Of a stretch of DNA of 15,526 nt, positions 6,242 to 15,349 are shown in pieces. A program made the position numbers and the translations under genes. Within the stretch, counting starts at the first letter, position 1. Each line of letters opens with the position of its first letter. Below the pieces are notes generated by a model, which was given only the letters and a program-made list of their open reading frames with translations, was not told the DNA's origin and searched no databases. The DNA lies in contig JAGGSF010000062.1 of NCBI GenBank assembly GCA_021159235.1, positions 1 to 15,526 of the forward strand. Direction: 5' to 3'. The DNA is from Deltaproteobacteria bacterium (GTDB lineage: Bacteria; Campylobacterota_A; Desulfurellia; JAGGSF01).

Positions 6242-8412
6242 AAAAAAGGGTCATGATTGTAGAATCACCAGCCAAAGCAAGGACCATTTCCTCTTTCTTA
6301 GGTGATATTGATGTAGTCGCCTCATACGGTCATATAAGGGATCTGCCGGAAAAACGGTTTGGGGTGAACATAAAGCAGGATTTTAAACCCACATATGTAA
6401 TTCCAAAGAGCAAGAGAAAAATTGTGGATATGTTGAAAAAAGTGGTTAAAGAAACAGAGGAACTCTATATTGCCTCGGATGAAGACAGGGAAGGAGAGGC
6501 TATAGGCTGGCATATAGTAGAAACTACTAAGCCCCGCGGTAATATAAAGAGGATTGTTTTTCACGAGATTACAAAGGAAGCCTTAACTGAGGCAATGAAG
6601 AAGCCCCGTTCTATAGATATGAATATGGTAAAGAGTCAGGAGGCGCGCAGGATTTTAGACCGCATTGTGGGATATAAGCTGAGTCCCTTTCTGGCAAAAA
6701 AGATACGAAGAGGACTTTCCGCAGGAAGGGTGCAATCTGTAGCCTTAAGACTCATTGTAGAAAGGGAAGAAGAAATAGAAAAATTCAAGCCCCGACCTTA
6801 CTGGACCGTTCATCTCTACATACGCATACAAAATGCGGTTGTAGAAGCGGTGCTTACCTCCATAAATGGCAGGAAAATAAAGAAATTTGATCTATCTGAA
6901 GATAGGGCAAAAGAGATAAAAGAAAAACTACAGAACTCTTTCTTTGAAGTCTGGAAAATAGAGGAAAAAATAAAGAGGAAGAAGCCCAATCCCCCATTTA
7001 AAACCTCTACCCTGCAACAGGAAGCATCTACCAAACTCCACTTTTCACCTTCAAAAACCCAGGCTATTGCCCAGGAACTGTATGAGGGAAAAGATATAGG
7101 TAATCAAAGGGTAGGTCTTATAACATACATAAGGACAGATTCCCTCAGTGTCTCTCCTCAAGCACAAAAAGAGGCAACAGAGTTTATAGAAAAAAACATA
7201 GGTAAGGAATTTGCTCCTCCCAAACCCAATGTATATAAAACAAAAGTGTGTAATGCTCAGGAAGCACACGAATCCATTCATCCTACATCTGTGTTTCGCA
7301 CTCCAGAAAGTATAGCTAAAGCACTCACAGAAGATGAAAAGAGATTGTATACCCTCATCTGGAACAGATTTCTGGCTTCCCAGATGGCACCCGCGAAAGA
7401 AAAAATACTAACTGTAACATTTAAAAGCAATGAATTTGAAGCCAGAGCCTCTGAGACAGAGATTATCTTTCCCGGGTTTCTCATCTTGAGTAAAGAAAAA
7501 CAGAATGCATCTTTAACTTTGGAGAATATAAAGAAGGGAGAAAAGGGTAAGGTGGAAGAGGTAAAAATAGAAGAGCATACAACAGAACCTCCTCCCAGAT
7601 ATTCGGAAGCCAGTCTTATAAAAACATTGGAGTCCTATGGCATAGGAAGACCCTCTACTTACGCTTTAATCTCTAAAACATTACTTGAGCGTCAATATAT
7701 CAAATTGGAAAAAGGGAAGATTTATCCCACACAGTTGGGAAAAACGGTTTCTCATGTGCTTTCTTCAGCTTTTAATGATATAATCAACACGGATTTTACC
7801 AGAAAAATGGAAGAAGAACTGGATGAAATAGCTCAAGGAAAAAAGAAAGAAAGTGAGGTATTGAACAAGTGGTATGTCCCTTTTGCAGAGCTCTTGAACA
7901 GGGCTTATGAAAATATAAAAAGCCTCAAACCTCTTCCCCAACCTACAGATGAGGTATGTGAGTTATGCGGTGCACCTATGATTATCAGGGAAGGAAGATA
8001 CGGAAAATTTCTGGCTTGTTCAAACTTTCCAAAATGCAGAAATACAAGACCTCTGGAAAAGGAAGAAACAGGTGAGATATGTGAGGAGTGTGGGAAGCCG
8101 ATGGTTGTAAAGTACAACAAATACGGAGTAAGATTTTTAGCCTGTTCAGGTTACCCGAAATGTAAGAACACCAAACCATATTCTACAGGAATGAAGTGCC
8201 CTCAGTGTGAGAAAGGAGAGCTGATAGAAAAGGGCTCAAAAAGTGGAAAGTTTTATCGTTGCTCGCTCTATCCGGAATGTAAATTTACAGCAAGAGGAGA
8301 GATACTAAAACAGAAGTGTCCTCAGTGCAAAAATGAATTTTTGATAAAAGGGAAAAAATGGTTGAAATGTCCAAAGTGCGGATGGAAAAAAGAAGTAGAA
8401 GATGAAGTTTGA
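6238..8412 (+). CDS. topA: DNA topoisomerase I (type IA) with four C-terminal zinc ribbons
   Basis: This 724-residue enzyme relaxes negative supercoils by transient cleavage of one strand. The N-terminal Toprim domain shows E9 in VESPAKA and the acidic DEDREGE cluster (81-87); the catalytic tyrosine is Y297 in [19 protein letters not shown] segment lies further on, as expected. The C-terminus carries four Cys4 clusters: C574/577/594/600, C615/618/636/642, C654/657/675/681 and C694/697/711/714. The first three have canonical topoisomerase spacing (C-x2-C-x16 to 17-C-x5-C, or x17); the last is a shorter C-x2-C-x13-C-x2-C ribbon. It is translationally coupled to dprA by ATGA. No reverse-gyrase helicase domain is attached. 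Confidence 0.97.
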   Translation: MKKRVMIVESPAKARTISSFLGDIDVVASYGHIRDLPEKRFGVNIKQDFKPTYVIPKSKRKIVDMLKKVVKETEELYIASDEDREGEAIGWHIVETTKPRGNIKRIVFHEITKEALTEAMKKPRSIDMNMVKSQEARRILDRIVGYKLSPFLAKKIRRGLSAGRVQSVALRLIVEREEEIEKFKPRPYWTVHLYIRIQNAVVEAVLTSINGRKIKKFDLSEDRAKEIKEKLQNSFFEVWKIEEKIKRKKPNPPFKTSTLQQEASTKLHFSPSKTQAIAQELYEGKDIGNQRVGLITYIRTDSLSVSPQAQKEATEFIEKNIGKEFAPPKPNVYKTKVCNAQEAHESIHPTSVFRTPESIAKALTEDEKRLYTLIWNRFLASQMAPAKEKILTVTFKSNEFEARASETEIIFPGFLILSKEKQNASLTLENIKKGEKGKVEEVKIEEHTTEPPPRYSEASLIKTLESYGIGRPSTYALISKTLLERQYIKLEKGKIYPTQLGKTVSHVLSSAFNDIINTDFTRKMEEELDEIAQGKKKESEVLNKWYVPFAELLNRAYENIKSLKPLPQPTDEVCELCGAPMIIREGRYGKFLACSNFPKCRNTRPLEKEETGEICEECGKPMVVKYNKYGVRFLACSGYPKCKNTKPYSTGMKCPQCEKGELIEKGSKSGKFYRCSLYPECKFTARGEILKQKCPQCKNEFLIKGKKWLKCPKCGWKKEVEDEV

Positions 8413-9430
8413 GCCTCGCTGGATAGCATGGGAAATCACGCAGAGATGTAACCTGCACTGCATCCACTGTAGAACAAGGGCAGATGTAAACAAAAAGGAC
8501 AACCTTACATTTAAGGAAGCTTTGAGAATATTGGATGATATATCAAGTTATGCGCGTCCCACCGTCGTTCTGACGGGTGGAGAACCATTGTTGAGAAAAG
8601 ATGTATTTGACATCGCTAAATACGGAATGAAAAAGGGCTTGAAGATGTGTCTTGCTACAAATGGCACATTGATAGATGATAAAGTATGTGAGATGATAAA
8701 GGAAAGTGGTATTCAGGCGGTTTCTCTATCCATTGATGGCTCAAGCGCTGAGGTACACGATGATTTCAGAAAACAGGAAGGGTCATTTGATGGTGTAATG
8801 AAAGCAGTAAGCAAATTCCACCAATATAACATTCCGTTCCTCATAAATTCCTCTTTTACAAGGAGGAATATACACGATGTAGAAAATGTTTACAGGTTGT
8901 GTAAAGAGTTAAAACCTGTTGCCTGGTATATGTTCACCGTTGTTCCCGCCGGTAGAGCAAAGGATATCTCTGAAGAGCTCCTGGACGGAAAGCAGATAGA
9001 GCAGGTCTTAAGATGGCATCTGGAGATGGAATTGAAAGAAAAGGAAATGATTGTGAGACCTACCTGTGCTCCATACTACTACCGTCTTATAGAAGAAGAA
9101 AATTTTAAAAATAGAAAGACATTGAAACTTTCTCCAGGTGGATTTAAGGGATGTGTGGCAGGCCAATTTATCGCCTTTATAGATGAAGAAGAAAATGTGA
9201 AGCCCTGCAGTTATTTTTTGAGAAATGCAGGAAATTTAAAACAACAGTCTTTCTCAGATATATGGGAAAAAAGCGAGATATTTAGAAATCTGCGTAACTA
9301 CAGAAAATATAAGGGAAAATGTGGAAGATGCAAATATCTCAGTGTCTGTGGAGGATGCAGGGTAAAGGCAGATGCAGTGTATGGAGACTATATGCAGGAG
9401 GATCCTTCCTGCACCTACAGCCCAATTTAA
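8402..9430 (+). CDS. Radical SAM/SPASM protein of the AhbD/AhbC/NirJ type
   Basis: This 342-residue protein opens with [19 protein letters not shown], giving the radical SAM C-x3-C-x2-C cluster at C16, C20 and C23, followed by the GGEP motif (59-62). A SPASM-like C-terminal part contains C251, C269, C307, C310, C316, C319 and C337, enough for an additional iron-sulfur cluster. The [18 protein letters not shown] and CGRC...VCGGCRxKA segments closely match the haem-pathway branch: AhbC/AhbD of the sirohaem-dependent haem route and NirJ of haem d1 synthesis. These are anaerobic enzymes that modify porphyrin side chains. The exact reaction cannot be assigned, since related proteins also make peptide modifications. 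No other haem gene is in the window. Its ATG overlaps the end of topA by 11 bases, so it is probably expressed with dprA-topA. Confidence 0.85.
   Translation: MKFEPRWIAWEITQRCNLHCIHCRTRADVNKKDNLTFKEALRILDDISSYARPTVVLTGGEPLLRKDVFDIAKYGMKKGLKMCLATNGTLIDDKVCEMIKESGIQAVSLSIDGSSAEVHDDFRKQEGSFDGVMKAVSKFHQYNIPFLINSSFTRRNIHDVENVYRLCKELKPVAWYMFTVVPAGRAKDISEELLDGKQIEQVLRWHLEMELKEKEMIVRPTCAPYYYRLIEEENFKNRKTLKLSPGGFKGCVAGQFIAFIDEEENVKPCSYFLRNAGNLKQQSFSDIWEKSEIFRNLRNYRKYKGKCGRCKYLSVCGGCRVKADAVYGDYMQEDPSCTYSPI
9393..9413. other. Strong hairpin at the convergent gene junction
   Basis: TGCAGGA (9393-9399) and TCCTGCA (9407-9413) form a perfect 7-bp stem; in plus-strand RNA it extends by a G-U and a G-C pair to nine pairs with a 3-nt loop. 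It lies inside the last codons of the radical SAM gene, about 15 bases before its stop, and 13 bases beyond the yjbQ stop on the other strand. No U-tract follows on either strand, so it is not a textbook intrinsic terminator, but it could slow polymerase or protect 3' ends. Confidence 0.45.
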
Positions 9431-9825
9431 GCTTTAAGCACTTTGATATAGACTTCTCTCTGTCTTGGTCCATCGAATTCGGCAAAGAATATCGCCTGCC
9501 ATCTCCCTAAGAGCATTTTCCCATTTTCTATGAATATTATTCTTTCACATCCTACAATAGAACTTTGAATATGGGCATCGGCGTTACCTTCTAAATGTTT
9601 GTAATCCTTATTGCGAGGGATAAGATAAGAAAGTGTATCTAATATATCGTCCCTCACCGCAGGGTCTGCACCTTCGTTGATGATCAAAGCTGCAGTAGTA
9701 TGGGGAACATACAGGATAACAATCCCCTCTCTTATTTTACTTTTCTCAACTATCTTTCCAACGAGAGAGGTAATATCTACCAGTTCCCTTTGTTTATGGG
9801 TGATTACATCTATTTTTTCTACCAT
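9427..9825 (-). CDS. yjbQ: YjbQ/UPF0047 family protein
   Basis: This 132-residue protein is nearly all one conserved domain: [21 protein letters not shown] (40-60), the [18 protein letters not shown] segment (75-92), [19 protein letters not shown] (105-123). Conserved polar residues H42, E51, D54, H77 and H85 are those expected around the family's metal/ligand pocket. UPF0047 proteins form small trimers; E. coli YjbQ has weak thiamine phosphate synthase activity, but the physiological role is not established and no thiamine genes are nearby. The ATG overlaps the end of the GH57 gene by seven bases, making it the last gene of the minus-strand operon. Its TAA overlaps the stop codon of the convergent radical SAM gene. 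Confidence 0.93.
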   Translation of the reverse strand: MVEKIDVITHKQRELVDITSLVGKIVEKSKIREGIVILYVPHTTAALIINEGADPAVRDDILDTLSYLIPRNKDYKHLEGNADAHIQSSIVGCERIIFIENGKMLLGRWQAIFFAEFDGPRQREVYIKVLKA

Positions 9826-11807
9826 TTCCCGGTTATAATAATACTTTTTTCCTCAAATGGCAATTTCCATCCAATCATAAATGTTGTTTCCTGATACAGC
9901 TTCTCAAATCCTTCTTCAGACAACGATACGGTGTAGATGGGGGCTGTAATAAACTCATCCGCTTGAATTTTGAAATTCAGTTCTATCTTTTGCCATTCAT
10001 CAAACAATGTAAAAGACTCTACATGAGAAAATCTACCCCTGTAATTCATCGGATATCTCTTTTCATCCACTGTAAAGTATCTATCCTCTGTTTTGTCGGT
10101 AAGCAAGGTGAAGTTGAGTTCAACAAACAAAAAGGGGATATCTTTTGTTTCATTCATTTTATAATGAACAATGATTTTTCTACCGGAAAGGGTATAGGTT
10201 TTCTCTATTTTGTATAGTGGGGATAGGAAGGTCAGAGAACCTTCTCTTTTAATTATAGAACATGGGCTATCGTATGTGGTTTGGGAATGAAAGTTGTCTC
10301 TGTAGAGCTTTTCTTCATCTATATCGTTGGACAGATGTTCAATGAATGAATATCTCTGCCGGCGATCGTAGATAAGGTATTCTTCCAATCCCTCTTCCTT
10401 AGCCAATATGCGCTCGTGTATGCTTTTATGTCCTCCATCCTTTTCCGCATAGCTTATCTTTTTATGATATGCCTCTTTGTATCTTCTCAATGTATTTTGA
10501 ATATTAAACGCCTTCTCTTTTATATCCCATTCGTACAGCGCTGCTCCATAACGGGGTTTTATATATAGACTGTAGTGTTCATTTTCTATAATTGCCTCTT
10601 CATATCCGTCCTTATCTATGTCCCTTATGACTGTTCCCTGTTCTTGACCCAAGAGATTTTCTCCCTGAATGATGTTTCTGTACACCGCATCTCTCAAATG
10701 TGGCAGATACAACCCTCCGAATACACCGTGCCAGTAAGCATCGTTGCATTGAGCGCGCAGAATATAATCCAGAGCATTTTCCTGTGGATGGTTCCTGTAT
10801 TTTTCTACTGCATATAAACATCTTTTATTCATGTTGTTTGATTCTTCATATTTAAAGAAGAAATTTCTCCACATTCCACCTGCTATGAAAGGTTTACACT
10901 CTTCATACCTATTCATCTTTTTTAATGTTTCTATTAGTCTGGTGTATATCTCCTGTCCTTTTGTAAGGATTACCCATTCGTCCATCTCCCTGTAAGAGCA
11001 GGCAGGGAGGTATATAAGTTTTTGCGGTTTTTCTCTTTTTATTACTTCCCTGGGTAGAACCATTTTTATCCAGGAGCAGCTTTCTATCTCTTTCCAGAAT
11101 CCTTCCAGCCATCCCTCTTCATATACCCATCTGTGCGTTCCCGGCCATATACCAAACTTTTCTCCGTCATCTGCAAATACCAACAGAGCATCCTCTGGAT
11201 ATGAACTTAGATAAGAGATTGTCTCCTGAGGCAACCTAAATGGTATGAGGTATCTCAGTTTTTCATTTCCCGCTAATATAAACAGGGAATCTCCTCCATG
11301 CTCTGTGATGAAATAACCTGTGGCAATATCTTTTTCTCCCATACCACTTCTCTTCAGGTGTATGTCATCTACAACGGCATACTTTATGCCTTCCCTGGCG
11401 ATAGCTGAAACTATATGGGGTTCCCATGCTCTTTCCGCAATCCACATTCCCTCTGGCTTTACATGAAATACATCGTCTATAAGATCATTCATCCTTTGAA
11501 TCTGTTTCCTTTGAGAAAATTCATCTATAGAGGATAAAATAGCCTCATATATTGTCCCACCCACTATCTCCACTTGCTTCTTCTGTATAAGCTCCTTGAC
11601 CTTTTCTATAAATTGTGGTTTTTTCTCACATATCCATTGAAGGAGGTAGCCTGAGAAATGCAACCCTATTCTTATGGATGGATGGTTTAACAGGCTTTCT
11701 ATAAACGGCCGGTATGCTTTTTCAAAGGCTTCATTCAGTGTAGATTCAAAGTTTCCCACCGGTTGATGATTGTGCACGATAAAAACAAAATTCATACCTT
11801 CATCCAT
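9819..11807 (-). CDS. GH57 4-alpha-glucanotransferase
   Basis: This 662-residue enzyme matches archaeal and bacterial GH57 4-alpha-glucanotransferases over its whole length; the Thermococcus litoralis enzyme is almost the same size. The GH57 motifs are present: HNHQPVGNF (12-20), GGTIYE (83-88), WIAERAWEP (122-130) with E125 as the expected nucleophile, and FADDGEKFGIWPG (211-223) with D214 as the expected acid/base. The C-terminal half fits the beta-sandwich domains (DUF1925/DUF1926) that accompany this subfamily. It should transfer maltooligosaccharide units between alpha-1,4-glucans in glycogen or maltodextrin metabolism. No signal peptide is seen, so it is cytoplasmic. The start may be ATG 11807 (used here) or ATG 11795, which overlaps the preceding stop as ATGA. 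No other glycogen gene is nearby. Confidence 0.92.
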   Translation of the reverse strand: MDEGMNFVFIVHNHQPVGNFESTLNEAFEKAYRPFIESLLNHPSIRIGLHFSGYLLQWICEKKPQFIEKVKELIQKKQVEIVGGTIYEAILSSIDEFSQRKQIQRMNDLIDDVFHVKPEGMWIAERAWEPHIVSAIAREGIKYAVVDDIHLKRSGMGEKDIATGYFITEHGGDSLFILAGNEKLRYLIPFRLPQETISYLSSYPEDALLVFADDGEKFGIWPGTHRWVYEEGWLEGFWKEIESCSWIKMVLPREVIKREKPQKLIYLPACSYREMDEWVILTKGQEIYTRLIETLKKMNRYEECKPFIAGGMWRNFFFKYEESNNMNKRCLYAVEKYRNHPQENALDYILRAQCNDAYWHGVFGGLYLPHLRDAVYRNIIQGENLLGQEQGTVIRDIDKDGYEEAIIENEHYSLYIKPRYGAALYEWDIKEKAFNIQNTLRRYKEAYHKKISYAEKDGGHKSIHERILAKEEGLEEYLIYDRRQRYSFIEHLSNDIDEEKLYRDNFHSQTTYDSPCSIIKREGSLTFLSPLYKIEKTYTLSGRKIIVHYKMNETKDIPFLFVELNFTLLTDKTEDRYFTVDEKRYPMNYRGRFSHVESFTLFDEWQKIELNFKIQADEFITAPIYTVSLSEEGFEKLYQETTFMIGWKLPFEEKSIIITGKW

Positions 11808-12709
11808 TTTATAAGCATTCCCTTTAAAACCATATAGGCTCCTTTTTCTCCCGATTTTTTTAAAAACAGGTCAAAATTATAAAAGAGCCAAACAAGCTTT
11901 GTTAGATCATCCAGACTTATCCTATCAGCTTTTCTTTTGTAATTTAAAATTCTCCATCCATCTTTCATATGTTTGATTTCCTCTGTGCTTGCCACCTTGC
12001 ACATTAATATGCGAGAAAGAATTGTAGTAGCTGTGGCAACCAGTATAGAAGGATGTACATCAAGAAAGGAGAGATTGTCTATTTCTCCTAACGTTCTTTC
12101 CAAGTCTTTATCTAAGATGGACTGAATTACATTCAAAGCGGTGGTTTGAGGAGTAAATGAGAGAAACGTATCTACGCTGTTTTGGGTGATGTTCTTTTCT
12201 TCACCCACATACAGTATCAGCTTTTCCAAGAATCTTTCCAGGGAAGCAGGATCTGGTAATCTGTCTACAATATACTGTGGCAACCTGTCATCGAAGCTCT
12301 TCTTATATCTGGAAAATACATATTTGATGTATTTCAGGGGTTCATCATCCTCAATCTTTTCCATAGAAACAGTATATTTTTCATCAAATATAGGAAGGCA
12401 CTTTTCCGTATCGATTAAAATGAGGTTTCTGGAATGGATAGGGGAAAGCTTTTTCAAGGGAAAATTCATGATGATGTGAAAAAACCTACGATGAGAAAAT
12501 AAAGAACTGGATAAGAGTTTACTCTTTATATCTTCCCATTCTTCTTCATTTTGAAGTTCTATCTTTTCTCGCTTCTTACCCTTTTCCAGAAATGCTTCTT
12601 CTAACCTCTTGATGTATATCTTCTTCAACCAGTGTATTGAACCGCAGAATATGTAAAAATCTCCTATGTTTCCATCAAAGATGTTTTTTTTCAGTTCTTC
12701 CCTTCTCAT
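11792..12709 (-). CDS. holA: DNA polymerase III delta subunit-like protein (divergent HolA)
   Basis: This protein of about 305 residues has low similarity to families I know, but it follows the HolA pattern. An early YIFCGSIHWLKKIYIKRLEEAF segment (about 19-40) corresponds to the 'yllxGeexfl' helix region, then a mixed E-W-E-D-I block and LLSSSLFSHRRFFHI (66-80), matching the family's 'L-x-t-x-p-L-F-s-x-r-R-x-v' signature. The rest is helical, with an L-Y-V-G-E-E block and a final WLFYNFDLFLKKSGEKGAYMVL helix like the delta collar domain. Delta opens the beta clamp within the clamp loader and lacks ATPase motifs, consistent with no P-loop here. It overlaps pyrG by 35 bases; a GTG at 12715 is an alternative start. 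A divergent clamp-loader homologue or unrelated helical protein remains possible. Confidence 0.65.
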   Translation of the reverse strand: MRREELKKNIFDGNIGDFYIFCGSIHWLKKIYIKRLEEAFLEKGKKREKIELQNEEEWEDIKSKLLSSSLFSHRRFFHIIMNFPLKKLSPIHSRNLILIDTEKCLPIFDEKYTVSMEKIEDDEPLKYIKYVFSRYKKSFDDRLPQYIVDRLPDPASLERFLEKLILYVGEEKNITQNSVDTFLSFTPQTTALNVIQSILDKDLERTLGEIDNLSFLDVHPSILVATATTILSRILMCKVASTEEIKHMKDGWRILNYKRKADRISLDDLTKLVWLFYNFDLFLKKSGEKGAYMVLKGMLIKWMKV

Positions 12710-14321
12710 ATGCACTCTTTACAAACTCTAAGATCAGGGGATGAGGAGAAAGGGGGCGGGATTTAAATTCAGGGTGAAATTGAGTACCCACAAAAAAGGG
12801 ATGATCTTTGATCTCGACAATCTCCGCAAACTCGCCACCGGGAGATTCGCCAGAAACAATAAATCCGTTGTCTTCCAGTATTTTTCTATAATCGTTGTTA
12901 AATTCATAGCGGTGTCTATGTCTTTCATAGATCAGTTCTTCGTTGTAAGCTTGATAAGCCTTTGTTCCTCTCTTTATCTGACAGGGATATGCACCCAGGC
13001 GCATTGTTCCCCCTTTTTCACTCTTCTCATTCCTTTCAATAATCTCCCCATTCTTTGTCCATCTTCTGGCTAAATGGATGACCTTGCACGATGATTCAGG
13101 ACAAAATTCCTCCGAATTCGCATCATTTAGATGAGCGACATTCCTGGCAAATTCAATAACCGCACACTGCATACCCAAGCATATACCTAAGAAGGGAATC
13201 TTTCTTTCACGGGCATATCTAACAGCCTCAATTTTTCCTTCTATTCCTCTTTCCCCAAATCCTCCTGGAACAATTATCCCGTTCACATGTGAAAATATAT
13301 GATCTACTTTTGATGGATTGATCTCTTCTGCATCCACCCAATTTAGATTTACACGGAGATTTAATCTCGCACCAGCATGGACAAACGCCTCTGTTAAACT
13401 CTTATATGATTCCTTCAATCTGGTGTATTTTCCTACAAAGGCAATATCTACCTTGTCCTCAGGATGTTTTATGCGATAAACCATCTCCTCCCATTCATCG
13501 ATAGAAAGAGAGTCACATTTTAAATTTAGCTTTTTTATGATAAGTTGTTCCAATCTCTCCTGGTGAAACTTCAGCGGTATTTCATATATGTTTTCTACAT
13601 CTATGGCAGTGATCACCGCCTCTTTTTCTACATTACAGAAGAGCGAGATCTTCCCTTTCATCTCATCCGTTAATGGTTTCTCTGTTCTGCACAGGATGAT
13701 ATCCGGTTGAATGCCTAAGGATTGCAACTCCCTCACACTGTGTTGAGTGGGCTTTGTCTTCAGTTCGCCGGATACCCTGATGTAAGGAATAAGTGTAAGT
13801 ACAATGTACAATGTATTTTCCCTCCCCACATCAAACCGCATCTGCCTGATTGCCTCTATAAACGGTTGCCCTTCAATGTCTCCAATCGTGCCACCGATTT
13901 CCACTATTATCAGGTCTTTTCCTCTCGCTACATCAAGGATCCTTCTCTTTATTTCATCTGTAATGTGCGGTACCACCTGCACTGTTTTTCCCAGATAATC
14001 TCCTCTTCTCTCTCTCATAATCACAGTTTGGTATACCTGCCCTGTGGTAAAGTTGTTCTTTCGAGTGAGGGTAAGATTTGTGTATCTCTCGTAATGACCC
14101 AAATCCAGATCTGTTTCTGCTCCATCATCAAGAACATAAACCTCACCATGCTGATACGGGTTCATTGTTCCAGGATCTACATTTATATAGGGATCGATCT
14201 TCAATAGGGTGAGGTTTACTCCCCTGGATTGGAGAAGGTAACCGATGGACGATGAAGCCACACCTTTACCCAGGGATGATACGGTGCCACCCATAACAAA
14301 TATAAACTTTGTATTCTTCAT
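12675..14321 (-). CDS. pyrG: CTP synthase (glutamine-hydrolysing)
   Basis: This 548-residue protein makes CTP from UTP, ATP and glutamine. The N-terminal amidoligase half shows the GGTVSSLGKGVASSS nucleotide loop (11-25), the KIDPYINVDPGTMNPYQHGEV region (41-61), EIGGTIGDIE (141-150) and KTKPTQHSVRELQ (188-200). The class I glutaminase half shows LGICLGMQ with catalytic C381 (cysteine in place of the common GICLGMQ position) and the FHPEF pair H516/E518. All key residues are present and the length is typical. It is an essential pyrimidine enzyme. The ATG overlaps the TGA of the DUF763 gene as ATGA, and its 3' end overlaps the holA-like gene. It carries a T instead of the usual V/I in GGxVSSLGKG, a minor variation. 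Confidence 0.98.
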   Translation of the reverse strand: MKNTKFIFVMGGTVSSLGKGVASSSIGYLLQSRGVNLTLLKIDPYINVDPGTMNPYQHGEVYVLDDGAETDLDLGHYERYTNLTLTRKNNFTTGQVYQTVIMRERRGDYLGKTVQVVPHITDEIKRRILDVARGKDLIIVEIGGTIGDIEGQPFIEAIRQMRFDVGRENTLYIVLTLIPYIRVSGELKTKPTQHSVRELQSLGIQPDIILCRTEKPLTDEMKGKISLFCNVEKEAVITAIDVENIYEIPLKFHQERLEQLIIKKLNLKCDSLSIDEWEEMVYRIKHPEDKVDIAFVGKYTRLKESYKSLTEAFVHAGARLNLRVNLNWVDAEEINPSKVDHIFSHVNGIIVPGGFGERGIEGKIEAVRYARERKIPFLGICLGMQCAVIEFARNVAHLNDANSEEFCPESSCKVIHLARRWTKNGEIIERNEKSEKGGTMRLGAYPCQIKRGTKAYQAYNEELIYERHRHRYEFNNDYRKILEDNGFIVSGESPGGEFAEIVEIKDHPFFVGTQFHPEFKSRPLSPHPLILEFVKSAYEKGRTEKKHL

Positions 14322-15349
14322 ATAGAAAATCTCCTCAATGCTCTTATCTTCTCATAATGACCTATCTTTGCTTTTTCCACCGCTTTTTTTAATATTTCAA
14401 TGGAATTTCTATATGTTTTCAGGTCTACAGGATACGGCACACCATCTTTCCCTCCGTGAGCAAAGGTGTATCTTACAGGGTCCTTAAAACTCAAAGGTGC
14501 GCCAAATATAATTTCAGAAAGTAAGGCTAATGCTCTTAATGTTCTCGCTCCAATGCCTCTTATAGATATGAGCTGTTCAAAACTTTCAGGGCAACAATCA
14601 TAACTCAGAGCAACTGCTTTTCCCAATCTCTCAGGTGATATGGATTCATCCTCTATAAATTTTCGTTTCATGGTAGATATCTCCTCTGGTTTGTGCTTAG
14701 ACAATTTTAAAATACATTCTCTGGCAAAGGAAGATTTTTCTGCAACCAGATTCAGGATGCGTCTCTTCACAGGTGAGCATATAGCCTTATGTGGTTCACA
14801 AACAAAACTCTTGAGGTCACTGGAGAGCCAGTGGTATCTTCTTGCCCACCTTTCCCCATCTAAACCCTGCTGTATCACGCACCACTGGTTTTGTGTGAAG
14901 AATATCATATGATGATAGAGGGAGAAGCCATCCTGAACGCAGGCGCTGTCTACCTTTGCACTCATCCTGCTGGCATAGATGAACGACTCTCCCTCGCTAA
15001 TAGAGAAGGTATCACATATTCTTTCTATCTCTTGTGGTGTTTCCAATGCCACCCTTCCCTTTCCTCCACAGGCAAATATATTCAGTTCTTTTTTTAATGG
15101 TTTTATTGCCTCTCTTAAAGCAGCACAGGTTGTGGTGGTAAGTCCAGAAGAATGCCAGTCAAATCCCAGGACACAACCTAAGGATTGAAACCAGAAAGGA
15201 TCGCTCAATCTTACTAAAAGCTCCTCCGGCCCATATTCCTCTGTGATGATACGCACGATTTCCCGTGATAAGAGAATCATTTTTTCCATGAGCCAGGCTG
15301 GTGCTCTACCAGTGTGAAGAGGAAGTATTGCTTCACCTGTCCTTCTCAT
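14318..15349 (-). CDS. DUF763 family protein with a helix-hairpin-helix-like segment
   Basis: This 343-residue protein is recognisable as DUF763 from an N-terminal LPLHTGRAPAWL segment (9-20), RLSDPFWFQSLGCVLGFDWH (47-66), HSSGLTTT (66-73) and a GGKGR (95-99) motif. Further conserved blocks are SRMSAKVDSACVQDGFSLYHH (127-147) and a QQGLD...ARRYHWLSS stretch (160-177). Near the C-terminus, LISIRGIGARTLRALALLSE (260-279) looks like a helix-hairpin-helix DNA-binding motif and is followed by DPVRYTFAHGGKDG. The family occurs in archaea and some mainly thermophilic bacteria and its biochemical role is not known to me; many polar invariants plus the hairpin motif suggest an enzyme acting on nucleic acid. 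It is coupled to pyrG by an ATGA overlap. It is soluble, with no signal peptide. Confidence 0.88.
   Translation of the reverse strand: MRRTGEAILPLHTGRAPAWLMEKMILLSREIVRIITEEYGPEELLVRLSDPFWFQSLGCVLGFDWHSSGLTTTTCAALREAIKPLKKELNIFACGGKGRVALETPQEIERICDTFSISEGESFIYASRMSAKVDSACVQDGFSLYHHMIFFTQNQWCVIQQGLDGERWARRYHWLSSDLKSFVCEPHKAICSPVKRRILNLVAEKSSFARECILKLSKHKPEEISTMKRKFIEDESISPERLGKAVALSYDCCPESFEQLISIRGIGARTLRALALLSEIIFGAPLSFKDPVRYTFAHGGKDGVPYPVDLKTYRNSIEILKKAVEKAKIGHYEKIRALRRFSI

Noticed and set aside
13722-14207. 161-codon plus-strand frame within pyrG
   Set aside because: It is antisense to unmistakable CTP synthase sequence, lacks a ribosome site and reads as a typical shadow of a conserved gene.
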